The notes beneath the pieces are model-generated. The model did no database searches. It saw only the letters and a program-made list of their open reading frames with translations, and was not told the origin of the DNA. From assembly GCF_900100115.1 (NCBI RefSeq), contig NZ_FNKL01000001.1, positions 248,001-312,000 on the forward strand: a DNA stretch of 64,000 bases, given 5' to 3'. Of this stretch, positions 1-7,904 are shown one piece after another; position 1 is the first letter of the stretch, and each line of letters opens with the position of its first letter. This DNA is from Chryseobacterium soldanellicola (GTDB taxonomy: Bacteria; Bacteroidota; Bacteroidia; Flavobacteriales; Weeksellaceae). The position numbers were made by a program, and so were the translations under genes.

Positions 1-35
1 GGGAAATATGAATTTATAGTTTATAAAAACAAAAA

Positions 36-60
36 AATTCCTGAAATTGTTCAGGAATTC
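36..60 (-). terminator. Intrinsic terminator of lysS
   Basis: On the minus strand a stem of about nine pairs (AATTCCTGA against TTCAGGAATT) with a short A+T loop is followed by a run of T just after the lysS stop codon. This is the usual form of a rho-independent terminator. Confidence 0.75.
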
Positions 61-83
61 TATTTATTGGTTGTGATTAATAT

Positions 84-1784
84 TTAAGCTAATTTCATTA
101 AAATATTCTCATCAATCTTCTCAACTTTCACTAAATTATTTTTAGTTAAAGTTTTAGAAGCTTTATCCCATTTTTTACCGGATAACTGACTTCTTTCTTT
201 CACTTCAGCTAAAGAAAACGGCTCTTCTTGTGAGTTTAAGATTTCAAGAATTACCTTTTCGTCTTCTCCCAATTCAATTTGAGGAACGGTTTTTTCCGGT
301 CTCATTTGAGGGAAGAATAAAACTTCCTGAATCGAAGCGTTGTCCGTTAAGAACATGATCAATCTGTCCATTCCGATTCCTAAGCCTGAAGTTGGCGGCA
401 TCCCGTATTCAAGGGCTCTTAAGAAATCTTCATCGATAAATTGCCCAGCTTCATCATCCCCTTTTTCAGATAATTTTAACTGATCTTCAAAACGCTCTCT
501 CTGATCAATCGGATCATTTAATTCTGAATAAGCGTTGGCGATTTCTTTTCCGCAAACCATTAATTCAAAACGTTCCGTAAGGCCTTCTTTGCTTCTGTGT
601 TTTTTCGTTAAAGGCGACATTTCGATCGGATAATCTGTGATAAAAGTCGGCTGAATAAAGTTTCCTTCACATTTTTCACCGAAAATTTCATCGATTAATT
701 TTCCTTTACCCATCGTTTCATTGACTTCAATTCCGATAGATTTTGCGAAATCGAACAATTCCTGCTCAGATTTTCCTGTAATATCAAAACCTGTGAATTT
801 CATGATCGCATCGGTCATAGAAATTCTTGGATAAGGTGCTTTCCAGCTTATTTTATGTTCTCCGAATGTGGATTCAGCGTTTCCGTTGACCTGGGTTGCA
901 CAGAATTCTAATAATTTTTCCGTGAAATCCATCATCCAGTTGTAATCTTTGTAAGCTACATAGATTTCCATGGCTGTAAATTCCGGATTGTGGGTTCTGT
1001 CCATCCCTTCATTTCTGAAATTTTTCGAAAACTCATAAACCCCGTCAAAACCACCAACGATCAATCTTTTCAGATATAATTCGTTCGCAATTCTTAAATA
1101 TAATGGAATATCTAAAGCATTATGATGGGTAATAAACGGTCTTGCAGCCGCACCCCCGGGAATCGACTGTAAAATTGGCGTTTCAACCTCAAAATATCCT
1201 GCATCATTAAAGAAAGTTCTCATCGCGTTGAACAGTTTTGTTCTTTTCACGAAAATTTCCTTGATATGAGGATTCACCGTTAAATCAACATAACGTTGTC
1301 TGTATCTTAATTCTGCATCATTAAAACCGTCATGCACGACTCCGTTTTCGTCAGTTTTTGCCTGGGGAAGCGGTCGTAAAGCTTTGGTAAGAAGTGTAAA
1401 ATTTTTAACTAAAACTGTTTTTTCTCCAACCTGTGTAGTAAACAGATCTCCTTCAATACCGATGATATCACCGATGTCTAAAAGATGCTTGTACACTTCA
1501 TTATATAACGTTTTATCTTCTCCTGTACAGATTTCGTCTCTGTTAAAATATACCTGAATTTTACCTGTAGAATCTTGCAACTCAGCAAAAGAAGCCTTTC
1601 CTTGAATTCTGCGGGACATCAATCTACCAGCGATCTTCACCTGTTTACTTTCAGCGAAATCCTGTTTTATAGATTCTGTAGTATCTGTAATTTTGTATTC
1701 CTCCGCCGGGAATGCGTTGATCCCCATTTCAACAAGCTTATTCAGCTTTTCTCTTCTAATGATTTCTTGTTCTGATAATTGCAT
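84..1784 (-). CDS. lysS: Lysine--tRNA ligase (class II)
   Basis: LysS charges tRNA-Lys with lysine using ATP in the cytoplasm. The 566-residue protein has an N-terminal OB-fold anticodon-binding region (about residues 50-150, with KIAGRLMSRRIQGKASF) and a class II catalytic domain. Motif 2 is visible as FRNEGMDRTHNPEFTAMEIY and motif 3 as GLGIGMDRLIMF. The last 60 or so residues extend beyond the usual roughly 500-residue bacterial LysS and resemble a small winged-helix-like tail, which is common in Flavobacteriia. The gene stands alone, with its own TAnnTTTG promoter upstream and a terminator downstream. Identification is secure; the role of the tail is unknown. Confidence 0.97.
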   Translation of the reverse strand: MQLSEQEIIRREKLNKLVEMGINAFPAEEYKITDTTESIKQDFAESKQVKIAGRLMSRRIQGKASFAELQDSTGKIQVYFNRDEICTGEDKTLYNEVYKHLLDIGDIIGIEGDLFTTQVGEKTVLVKNFTLLTKALRPLPQAKTDENGVVHDGFNDAELRYRQRYVDLTVNPHIKEIFVKRTKLFNAMRTFFNDAGYFEVETPILQSIPGGAAARPFITHHNALDIPLYLRIANELYLKRLIVGGFDGVYEFSKNFRNEGMDRTHNPEFTAMEIYVAYKDYNWMMDFTEKLLEFCATQVNGNAESTFGEHKISWKAPYPRISMTDAIMKFTGFDITGKSEQELFDFAKSIGIEVNETMGKGKLIDEIFGEKCEGNFIQPTFITDYPIEMSPLTKKHRSKEGLTERFELMVCGKEIANAYSELNDPIDQRERFEDQLKLSEKGDDEAGQFIDEDFLRALEYGMPPTSGLGIGMDRLIMFLTDNASIQEVLFFPQMRPEKTVPQIELGEDEKVILEILNSQEEPFSLAEVKERSQLSGKKWDKASKTLTKNNLVKVEKIDENILMKLA

Positions 1785-1806
1785 TTCTTATTTTTCTAAA
1801 AGCGTA

Positions 1807-1814
1807 CAAATTTA
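1807..1814 (-). promoter_or_regulatory. Bacteroidota -7 element for lysS
   Basis: TAAATTTG on the minus strand, 22 bases before the lysS ATG, matches the TAnnTTTG consensus. I found no convincing -33 TTG at the expected distance. Confidence 0.45.
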
Positions 1815-1896
1815 GTAAATATTTACAAATTTTTAGCGTAAAATATTCCTTAATAATATGATATAAAATTCAATTTAAATTATAGTGAAATCTAAA

Positions 1897-2823
1897 TTAT
1901 AAGAACCAATCTTTACGATTTTGTTGAGGAATAAATGTCCAGGCCAATATCCTGCTTATTTTCTGACCTTGAGCCATATCAATGATTTTGAAATCAATTG
2001 CTTTGACTTTCTTTAAAAGTGCTGTTAATTTATGTAAATTGTCCTTTTTAGAAACCAGGCACGTAAACCACAGAACCTGTGTTGAATACAAAACACTTTC
2101 ATGAATCATTTTTGTGATAAAAGCTATTTCACCACCTTCACACCATAATTCAGATTGTTGCCCGCCAAAGTTAAGCAGAGGTTTTTGAACTTTGGATTTA
2201 TTGATATTTTTTGTTTTCCTAAGATTTCCTTTTAATGCAGATTCCTCCGAATCATGAAAAGGAGGATTGCACATCGAAAATGTAAACCTATCTTTTGGAT
2301 TAATAATATTTTTGAAAATATGATCTGAATCTGGCTGCTTCTCTAAGTGAATTACATCTGATAAATCCGGATTATGATCTAAAATTTGCTGAGCATTTTC
2401 CAAAGAATCCTGATTGATATCTGTTCCCAGCATTTTCCAGCCGTAAGATTTGTGGGCAATTAAAGGATAAACAAGATTTGCGCCTGTTCCGATATCCAAT
2501 CCTGAAATAGAAATTCCTGTAGGAATTTTACCGTGCTCTTCAGCTAATAAATCTGCAATATAATGCACATAATCTGCCCGTCCCGGAATTGGCGGACAAA
2601 GATTAGCGTCAGGAATATCCCAATTTTTAACTTTATAAAAGTGCTGCAACAAAGCTTTATTAAGCAATTTCACCGCCTTAGGAAGACTGAAATTAATGGT
2701 TACCGTCTGATAAGCATTAATAAAAACATACTGTTTCAATTCCGGCACACAAGAAATAAGCTGCTCAAAATCATAAGGATCGCGATGCAGATTTCTTGTG
2801 TGCAGACTTGATTTTTCAGTCAT
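1897..2823 (-). CDS. rlmF: 23S rRNA (adenine(1618)-N(6))-methyltransferase
   Basis: RlmF methylates N6 of A1618 of 23S rRNA using S-adenosylmethionine. The 308-residue protein has the family's N-terminal region (NLHRDPYDFEQLISCVPEL), a Rossmann SAM-binding site (GLDIGTGANLVYPLIA, about residues 110-126) and the catalytic NPPF motif (SMCNPPFHDSEES), which marks N6-adenine methyltransferases. Length agrees with the family. The cytochrome gene lies immediately upstream on the same strand with only two bases between, so the two may share a transcript although no functional link is evident. Confidence 0.93.
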   Translation of the reverse strand: MTEKSSLHTRNLHRDPYDFEQLISCVPELKQYVFINAYQTVTINFSLPKAVKLLNKALLQHFYKVKNWDIPDANLCPPIPGRADYVHYIADLLAEEHGKIPTGISISGLDIGTGANLVYPLIAHKSYGWKMLGTDINQDSLENAQQILDHNPDLSDVIHLEKQPDSDHIFKNIINPKDRFTFSMCNPPFHDSEESALKGNLRKTKNINKSKVQKPLLNFGGQQSELWCEGGEIAFITKMIHESVLYSTQVLWFTCLVSKKDNLHKLTALLKKVKAIDFKIIDMAQGQKISRILAWTFIPQQNRKDWFL

Positions 2824-2825
2824 AT

Positions 2826-3191
2826 TTATTTTTTCTGACTCAGAATATATTCTACCATTTTTTTGGCATCTTCTTTAGAGACCTGCGGATGGGGCGACAT
2901 CGGCACATTTCCCCAGACTCCGCTTCCGCCTTCTATGATTTTCGAAGCCAGCAGCTCAACATCTTTTTCGGAATATTTCCCCGCAATCTCCTGATAAGAA
3001 GGCCCTATCATTCTCTCATTAGTTGCATGACATCCCGTACAGTCAAGAGTTTCAATGATTTGCTGTCCGGTAAGATTACTCGCAGCAGGTTTTGAAACAT
3101 CAGAATGAGAAGACACAACCGATGGATCTTCTTTTTTAGAACAGGAAACAATAAATAAGCCTATTAATCCTGTCAAAAATAATTTTTTCAT
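2826..3191 (-). CDS. Lipoprotein c-type cytochrome
   Basis: This 121-residue protein begins with a lipoprotein signal (lipobox Cys at residue 17, FIVSCSKK), so it should be anchored in a membrane facing the periplasm. A single heme c site C51-T-G-C54-H55 is followed by Met98 in VPMSPHP, a likely distal iron ligand, giving a class I mono-heme cytochrome of the c551/c552 type. Its redox partners are not identifiable here. Its start overlaps the stop codon of the preceding small lipoprotein gene by one base, which suggests translational coupling. Confidence 0.88.
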   Translation of the reverse strand: MKKLFLTGLIGLFIVSCSKKEDPSVVSSHSDVSKPAASNLTGQQIIETLDCTGCHATNERMIGPSYQEIAGKYSEKDVELLASKIIEGGSGVWGNVPMSPHPQVSKEDAKKMVEYILSQKK

Positions 3192-3409
3192 TATTTCTTT
3201 GCTGTAGAATCTATTTTAGCAGCTTCAGGAGTTGGTGTTGCAGCTGTTGCAGCCGGAGTAACAGCAGGTTTTGCCGTAGAATCAACCACTGTTGGCGCTT
3301 CCGGCTCTTCCATCATTGTATTGCTGTCTTGTAAGTCATGATTAGGCTTCTTTGAGCAATTAACTACAAATAAACTTCCGATAAACGCGATTGCTAATAC
3401 TTTTTTCAT
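3191..3409 (-). CDS. Small lipoprotein with Ala/Pro/Thr-rich tail
   Basis: A 72-residue protein with a clear lipoprotein signal (lipobox Cys at residue 18, FVVNCSKK). After it comes a low-complexity segment rich in Ala, Pro and Thr (PAVTPAATAATPTPEAAK) without any recognised domain. It precedes and overlaps the cytochrome gene by one base, so it may be made with it. A spacer-like or heme-handling role would be a guess. A -7 element lies just upstream. Confidence 0.75.
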   Translation of the reverse strand: MKKVLAIAFIGSLFVVNCSKKPNHDLQDSNTMMEEPEAPTVVDSTAKPAVTPAATAATPTPEAAKIDSTAKK

Positions 3410-3426
3410 TGTTTTCTAATTTGGAG

Positions 3427-3434
3427 CAAAAATA
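3427..3434 (-). promoter_or_regulatory. Bacteroidota -7 element for the lipoprotein-cytochrome operon
   Basis: TATTTTTG on the minus strand, about 17 bases before the start codon of the small lipoprotein, fits TAnnTTTG. It would drive the lipoprotein, the cytochrome and possibly rlmF. Confidence 0.4.
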
Positions 3435-3542
3435 TAAAAAATAAACTTTTAAAAGACTGACATCTGCCCTTTTTTAATCATATTTTAAAGAATATTTATT
3501 ATTAATAATGATTATATTTAACTTCATTTTTAAATTCAAGCT

Positions 3543-4187
3543 ATGGTCAGCCTTTCAAAAATCCTGTTTTTCACAAGCCATCATGGTTTTTATACTGTGA
3601 TTATTCTGTTTTTAGTCTTTGGTTTGCTTGCAACGGTGACTAAAAAGCCCTTGTTTTTGATTCCTATTATTCCCCTAGCGATATTAAATGGTTTTGCCGG
3701 ACAGTTTTTAAATGCTTGGTTCTTAAATAAATATGGTATTGAAAGCACTGCAATTATTACTTCTGATGTTGAAACCAATTCTACGTTGAATGATCAGTAT
3801 ATTCATGATTATGAAGCCATTGTCAAGAAACAGGACGGAAAATATGTTTCGACTTCCTTTTCAACGATGTCTGCTGCGATTTATCCTATAGAAAATGCCA
3901 TCAGAATTCCACAGGTTGACAAGCCTTTTCCTGTAAAATATATTCCGGGATATGAAAAAAATATTGTCATTCTTTACGATCAGTCGGATGAAGGTAAAAT
4001 CCTTCAAAAGTATGAATTACAGGCTCCTGTAAATTCAGCAAAGATTAAATATGATGCTGATCCTGGCAATAAAGAATTTGTGGAAGAATATATTGCTGCA
4101 CTTGAAAATTATTTAAAAAATTACGACGATCCGAAATACAAAATGAAGCTTGATGAACTGAAAAAACAAAACAAAATGAAAAAATAA
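3543..4187 (+). CDS. Membrane protein of unknown function
   Basis: I do not recognise this 214-residue protein. Residues about 15-60 form two closely spaced hydrophobic segments (TVIILFLVFGLLATV and LFLIPIIPLAILNGFAG). The remainder is polar and probably folds on one side of the inner membrane, ending in a very lysine-rich tail (KLDELKKQNKMKK). There is no cleavable signal or known motif. It lies upstream of the trp leader with its own start and probably its own transcript. Confidence 0.7.
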   Translation: MVSLSKILFFTSHHGFYTVIILFLVFGLLATVTKKPLFLIPIIPLAILNGFAGQFLNAWFLNKYGIESTAIITSDVETNSTLNDQYIHDYEAIVKKQDGKYVSTSFSTMSAAIYPIENAIRIPQVDKPFPVKYIPGYEKNIVILYDQSDEGKILQKYELQAPVNSAKIKYDADPGNKEFVEEYIAALENYLKNYDDPKYKMKLDELKKQNKMKK

Positions 4188-4218
4188 AAGATTTTAAGTT
4201 TTTTTAATTTCAGAATTA

Positions 4219-4251
4219 TTTGTTTTTGTATAAAAAAAATTTCTACATTTG
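4219..4251 (+). promoter_or_regulatory. Promoter of the trp operon
   Basis: A TTTG (4219-4222) stands 21 bases before TACATTTG (4244-4251), a good match to the Bacteroidota TTG / TAnnTTTG promoter. Transcription would begin near 4255-4258, at or just before the first leader ATG, so the leader mRNA would have almost no 5' untranslated region. Confidence 0.65.
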
Positions 4252-4255
4252 TCAC

Positions 4256-4333
4256 ATGTTTACAATGAACAACAATAATTGGTGGTGGCTTTCAAACTCT
4301 TCGTCGGGTCTGGAGGTATTGTCATGTTGTTAA
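4256..4333 (+). CDS. trpL: trp operon leader peptide with Trp-Trp-Trp
   Basis: A 25-codon reading frame (22 codons if it begins at the in-frame ATG at 4265) contains NNNNWWWLSNSSSG, with three consecutive TGG codons at 4280-4288, and stops at 4331-4333. It lies between a promoter and a terminator hairpin directly ahead of trpE, the arrangement of a ribosome-mediated attenuator. Low charged tRNA-Trp would stall ribosomes at the Trp codons and favour readthrough into trpE. The second ATG may be the true start, because the predicted transcript begins at about the first one. Confidence 0.85.
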   Translation: MFTMNNNNWWWLSNSSSGLEVLSCC

Positions 4334-4376
4334 TCAGCAGAAATAATATTCAAAATATATACAAGACTTTGACGAA
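4300..4376 (+). promoter_or_regulatory. Predicted antiterminator pairing of the trp attenuator
   Basis: TTCGTC (4300-4305) can pair with GACGAA (4371-4376), and GTCT (4308-4311) with AGAC (4365-4368), leaving a 2x3 internal loop. The downstream partner is the left arm of the terminator, so the two folds are mutually exclusive. The upstream segment begins 12 bases after the last Trp codon. It would be exposed by a ribosome stalled at Trp and covered by one that has reached the leader stop codon. Confidence 0.65.
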
Positions 4377-4397
4377 ATTCGTTAAAGTCTTTTTTAT
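4363..4397 (+). terminator. trp attenuator terminator hairpin
   Basis: AAGACTTTGACGAA (4363-4376) pairs with TTCGTTAAAGTCTT with one G-U pair; the innermost pairs open to form the loop. A T-rich run follows immediately. The hairpin lies between the leader peptide stop and trpE, as expected for the 3:4 stem of an attenuator. Confidence 0.82.
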
Positions 4398-4426
4398 TTA
4401 TAAATTCATCTATAATAAAACTACAA

Positions 4427-5854
4427 ATGTTTAACAAAAAGATAAAAATAAAAACCGTTTCCAAAAAAACATTGGGTGACCTTCAAACCCCGATGAATAT
4501 GTATTTACAGATCCGTGACAAATTCAGGGATACCATTCTTTTGGAAAGTGCTGATTCTAAAAATATTGACAATAATTTTTCATTTATCGCTATCAACGCT
4601 GTTGCAGGTATCGAAATTAAGAATTTAAATGAATTTGAAATAAAGCTTCCCAGACAAGAGCCTATCAGACAATTCATTATCGAACATAAAATTGCGGATG
4701 TTTTTGAAAATTTCACCAATATTTTTGAATGTGAAAAAACAGATGATCCTGTAGAGCAAACGGCTCAAAGCCTTTTCGGATATACGAGTTTTGAAGCGGT
4801 ACAATTCTTTGAAAATGTGAAATTTAAACCACAAAGTCCGGAAGTTGAAATCCCGATTCTCCGCTACAGGTTGTACCAATATGTCATTGCGATCAATCAT
4901 TATAATGATGAAATGCATATTATTGAAAATCAGCTTGAAGATGTAAAATCCGAGTTATATTTGCTTGAAAGCATCATTAAAAATCAAAATTCCGTCATTT
5001 ATCCTTTCCAAAAAAACGGAAAAGAAACTTCGAATCTTACGGATGAAGAATACATCAAATTGGTAGAAACTGCGCAGAAACACTGCATGAGAGGCGATGT
5101 TTTTCAATTGGTGCTGAGCAGAAGATTTGAACAGAAATTCCAGGGTGATGAATTCAATGTTTACCGTGCCTTGAGAAATATCAATCCGTCACCCTATTTA
5201 TTCTTTTTTGATTACGGAAATTATAAATTATTCGGATCAAGCCCTGAAAGTCAGTTAATTATAAAAAATAACAAAGCAATTATTCATCCGATTGCCGGAA
5301 CTTTTAAAAGAACCGGGCATTTTGAGACTGATTTACAGTCTGTTGAAGAATTAAAAGCCAATGCTAAAGAAAATGCCGAACACACCATGCTGGTCGATTT
5401 GGCCCGAAATGACTTAGGGAAAATCGGAAAAAATGTGACGGTTACCAAATTAAAAGAAATCCAGCTTTTTTCACACGTTATTCATATGGTAAGCGAGGTT
5501 ACTGCAGAATTACCCGAAAAAACCAATCCGTTTGAAATGGTTGCCACAACCTTTCCGCAAGGGACTTTGAGTGGTGCTCCCAAACATAGAGCGCTACAGT
5601 TAATCAATCAATATGAAAAAGATTCGCGTGGATATTACGGAGGCTGCATCGGAATCATCGGTTTAAATGGTGAATGCAATCAGGCCATTATGATCCGCAC
5701 ATTTTTAAGTAAAAACAACACCTTATATTATCAGGCTGGAGCAGGCTTGGTTGCAAAATCCAATCCCGAAAGCGAGTTGCAGGAAGTTAACAACAAATTA
5801 AATGCACTGAAAAAAGCTGTTGAAAAAGCAGAAAAACTGGTTTATAATCATTAA
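4427..5854 (+). CDS. trpE: Anthranilate synthase component I
   Basis: TrpE converts chorismate to anthranilate with ammonia delivered by TrpG, the first step of tryptophan synthesis. The 475-residue protein has the N-terminal regulatory region with LLESADS, the motif that binds feedback-inhibiting tryptophan in this family. It also has the chorismate-binding domain (about residues 200-465) with PSPYLFFFDYG, GSSPESQL, HPIAGTFKRTG, DLARNDLGK and the terminal YQAGAGLVAKSNPE. It is the first structural gene after the attenuator and is followed ten bases later by trpG. Confidence 0.96.
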   Translation: MFNKKIKIKTVSKKTLGDLQTPMNMYLQIRDKFRDTILLESADSKNIDNNFSFIAINAVAGIEIKNLNEFEIKLPRQEPIRQFIIEHKIADVFENFTNIFECEKTDDPVEQTAQSLFGYTSFEAVQFFENVKFKPQSPEVEIPILRYRLYQYVIAINHYNDEMHIIENQLEDVKSELYLLESIIKNQNSVIYPFQKNGKETSNLTDEEYIKLVETAQKHCMRGDVFQLVLSRRFEQKFQGDEFNVYRALRNINPSPYLFFFDYGNYKLFGSSPESQLIIKNNKAIIHPIAGTFKRTGHFETDLQSVEELKANAKENAEHTMLVDLARNDLGKIGKNVTVTKLKEIQLFSHVIHMVSEVTAELPEKTNPFEMVATTFPQGTLSGAPKHRALQLINQYEKDSRGYYGGCIGIIGLNGECNQAIMIRTFLSKNNTLYYQAGAGLVAKSNPESELQEVNNKLNALKKAVEKAEKLVYNH

Positions 5855-5864
5855 AATTAAAAAA

Positions 5865-6467
5865 ATGAACAATAATATACAACATACAAATCCTGAAACT
5901 AAAGTTTTAGTTTTTGATAATTATGACAGCTTTACCTATAATCTCGTGCAGATTATAGAACGGATTTTAAATGAAAAAGTGGACGTAATCAGAAACGATG
6001 AAATTACTTTGGAAGAAATTGCAAAATATGATAAAATTATCCTTTCCCCAGGCCCGGGAATTCCTGAAGAAGCGGGTATTTTATTAGATTTGATTAAAAA
6101 ATATGCGCCCACAAAAAGTATTTTGGGAGTTTGTCTTGGTCAGCAGGCGATTGCAGAAGCTTTTGGAGGAAGTCTGATTAATCTTTCTGAAATTTTTCAC
6201 GGGGTGGCAACTTCCGCAGACTTTGTAAAAAATGATACTAAAATTTTTAAAAATCTGTCCTCCGGAATGGAAGTCGGAAGATATCACAGTTGGGCAGTAA
6301 ATCCGGAAGATTTTCCAAACGAGCTGGAAATCACAGCAATAGACAAAGACGGAATGATCATGGCATTGCAGCACAAAACATATGATGTGCACGGCGTCCA
6401 ATTTCATCCTGAAAGTATTTTAACACCTGACGGAGAAATTATCATTAGAAACTTTCTTTTAAATTAA
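5865..6467 (+). CDS. trpG: Anthranilate synthase component II (glutamine amidotransferase)
   Basis: TrpG hydrolyses glutamine and passes ammonia to TrpE. The 200-residue class I amidotransferase has the oxyanion stretch SPGPGIPEEAG, the nucleophile Cys in GVCLGQQAIAEAFGG and the His-Glu of VQFHPES. The ATG at 5865 is preferred because it gives the normal length and begins the conserved part soon after (VLVFDNYDSFTYNLVQ). An in-frame ATG at 5820 would overlap trpE and add an unrelated lysine-rich tail. Confidence 0.95.
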   Translation: MNNNIQHTNPETKVLVFDNYDSFTYNLVQIIERILNEKVDVIRNDEITLEEIAKYDKIILSPGPGIPEEAGILLDLIKKYAPTKSILGVCLGQQAIAEAFGGSLINLSEIFHGVATSADFVKNDTKIFKNLSSGMEVGRYHSWAVNPEDFPNELEITAIDKDGMIMALQHKTYDVHGVQFHPESILTPDGEIIIRNFLLN

Positions 6468-6503
6468 ATAAAAGGGTGTTTATTATCTATAAAAACTATA
6501 CAA

Positions 6504-7490
6504 ATGAAGGAAATATTACAATATCTTTTTAATCATCATACTTTGTCTAAATCTGAGGCAAAAGCAATTATGATTGAAATTGCCCAAAATAAATTCAATG
6601 TTATTGAAGTTACCGCGTTTATAAGCGTTTTTTTGATGCGAAATATCACGCTAAAAGAGCTGGAAGGTTTCCGGGAGGCTCTTTTACAGATGGCAATTCC
6701 CGTAATTTTAGAAACGAATGATGCTATAGACATTGTCGGAACCGGAGGCGACGGAAAAAATACGATCAATATTTCAACGCTGGCAAGCTTTGTGGTCGCC
6801 GGAGCCGGCCAGAAGGTGGTTAAACACGGAAATTACGGAGCTTCAACCATTACCGGATCGTCAAATATAATGGAAGAATTAGGCTATATTTTTAAAAATG
6901 ATTCCGAAATGTTGAATAAAGACCTCGAAAAAACCAATATCTGCTTTCTCCATGCGCCTTATTTTCATCCCGCTTTACAATCGGTCGGCGCTCTGAGAAG
7001 ATCTTTGGGATTGCGAACTTTTTTCAATTTGCTTGGTCCGTTAGTCAATCCCGCGAAGCCTCAGTTTTCAATGATCGGAGTTTATAATTTAGAGATCGCC
7101 CGAATTTATCAATATCTCCTGCAGAAAGAAAATAGGGACTTTATTTTAGTTCATGGCTTAGACGGATATGACGAAATCAGCTTAACTCATGACACTAAAA
7201 TCATCACTAAAAAGGGTGAAGAAGTTTATTCAACTGAAGATTTAGGCTTTGATTCCATTACCCCTGAAAGTATAAAAGCGGGCGAAACAACTCAGGAAAC
7301 AGCAAAAATTTTCATGAATATTTTACAGGGAAAAGGAACAAAACAACAAAATTCTGTTGTGTTGGCGAATGCCGCAGTCGCACTTCATCACACTAATAAA
7401 TTTGGGAGTTATGATGACTGCCTTTTATTGGCTAAGGAAAGTCTGCAAAGCGGGAAAGCATTGAAAAGCCTGGAATTGCTGTTGGAATAG
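6504..7490 (+). CDS. trpD: Anthranilate phosphoribosyltransferase
   Basis: TrpD transfers phosphoribose from PRPP to anthranilate. The 328-residue protein has a small N-terminal helical domain and the PRPP site GTGGDGKNTINIST (about residue 80), followed by KHGNYGASTITGSSN and the conserved AALRR-like VGALRRSLGLRTFFN with NLLGPLVNPA. Length and motifs are typical. It follows trpG by 36 bases; a 414-base interruption separates it from trpC. Confidence 0.96.
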   Translation: MKEILQYLFNHHTLSKSEAKAIMIEIAQNKFNVIEVTAFISVFLMRNITLKELEGFREALLQMAIPVILETNDAIDIVGTGGDGKNTINISTLASFVVAGAGQKVVKHGNYGASTITGSSNIMEELGYIFKNDSEMLNKDLEKTNICFLHAPYFHPALQSVGALRRSLGLRTFFNLLGPLVNPAKPQFSMIGVYNLEIARIYQYLLQKENRDFILVHGLDGYDEISLTHDTKIITKKGEEVYSTEDLGFDSITPESIKAGETTQETAKIFMNILQGKGTKQQNSVVLANAAVALHHTNKFGSYDDCLLLAKESLQSGKALKSLELLLE

Positions 7491-7531
7491 ATTAAAATTA
7501 TCAGTTATAAATGAATTTTTATTTCCTGTCT

Positions 7532-7568
7532 TGTCATTCAGAACGAAGCGCAGTGGAGTGAAGAATCT
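7532..7568 (+). repeat. Left inverted repeat around the GIY-YIG remnant
   Basis: A 37-base sequence starting TGTCATTCAGAACGAAGCG. Its inverted partner lies at 7843-7879 with a few mismatches. The same family, also as a facing pair, occurs at 48556-48674. Confidence 0.75.
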
Positions 7569-7574
7569 ATTTTA

Positions 7575-7844
7575 AACATCATCATAAAACAGTTCTTTAT
7601 ATAGGGCATAACAAACGATTTAAAAACCAGATTATATTGGAATAAAAATCCCGTAGTAGAAGATAAATTTCATTTCACAACAAAATATAAATGCTTTTAT
7701 CTAATTTATTATGAACATTTTCAGGATGTTGAACAATCAATTGCTCGAGAAAAACAAATTAAAGGCTATTCAAGAATAAAAAAAGATAAATTAATAAATA
7801 ATTTTAATCCAAATTGGGACTTTTTAAATGAAACAATAGAATAG
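7575..7844 (+). pseudogene. Frameshifted, 5'-truncated GIY-YIG nuclease
   Basis: Conceptual translation gives VLYIG in one frame up to about 7605. After a one-base shift it continues as ITNDLKTRLYWNKNPVVEDK, then KYKCFYLIYYEHFQDVEQSI and AREKQIKGYSRIKKDKLI, ending at a TAG at 7842-7844. This is the order of a small UPF0213/YhbQ-type GIY-YIG endonuclease of roughly 90 residues. The break is explained by one extra G in the GGG at about 7604-7606, and the usual first residues and start codon are missing. Inverted repeats flank the remnant and it sits inside the trp operon between trpD and trpC. Confidence 0.8.
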
Positions 7845-7879
7845 ATTTCTCACTCCACTACGTTTCATTCGAAATGACA
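7843..7879 (-). repeat. Right inverted repeat around the GIY-YIG remnant
   Basis: The reverse complement begins TGTCATTTCGAATGAAACG and matches the left copy at 7532-7568 over 37 bases with several mismatches. The inner end overlaps the stop codon of the nuclease remnant. Confidence 0.75.
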
Positions 7880-7904
7880 ATATAAATAAAAAACACAGAT
7901 ACAA

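Noticed and set aside
7500..7904. Intact small gene between trpD and trpC
   Set aside because: The nuclease reading frame is broken by a one-base insertion and lacks its first residues, so it is called a pseudogene.
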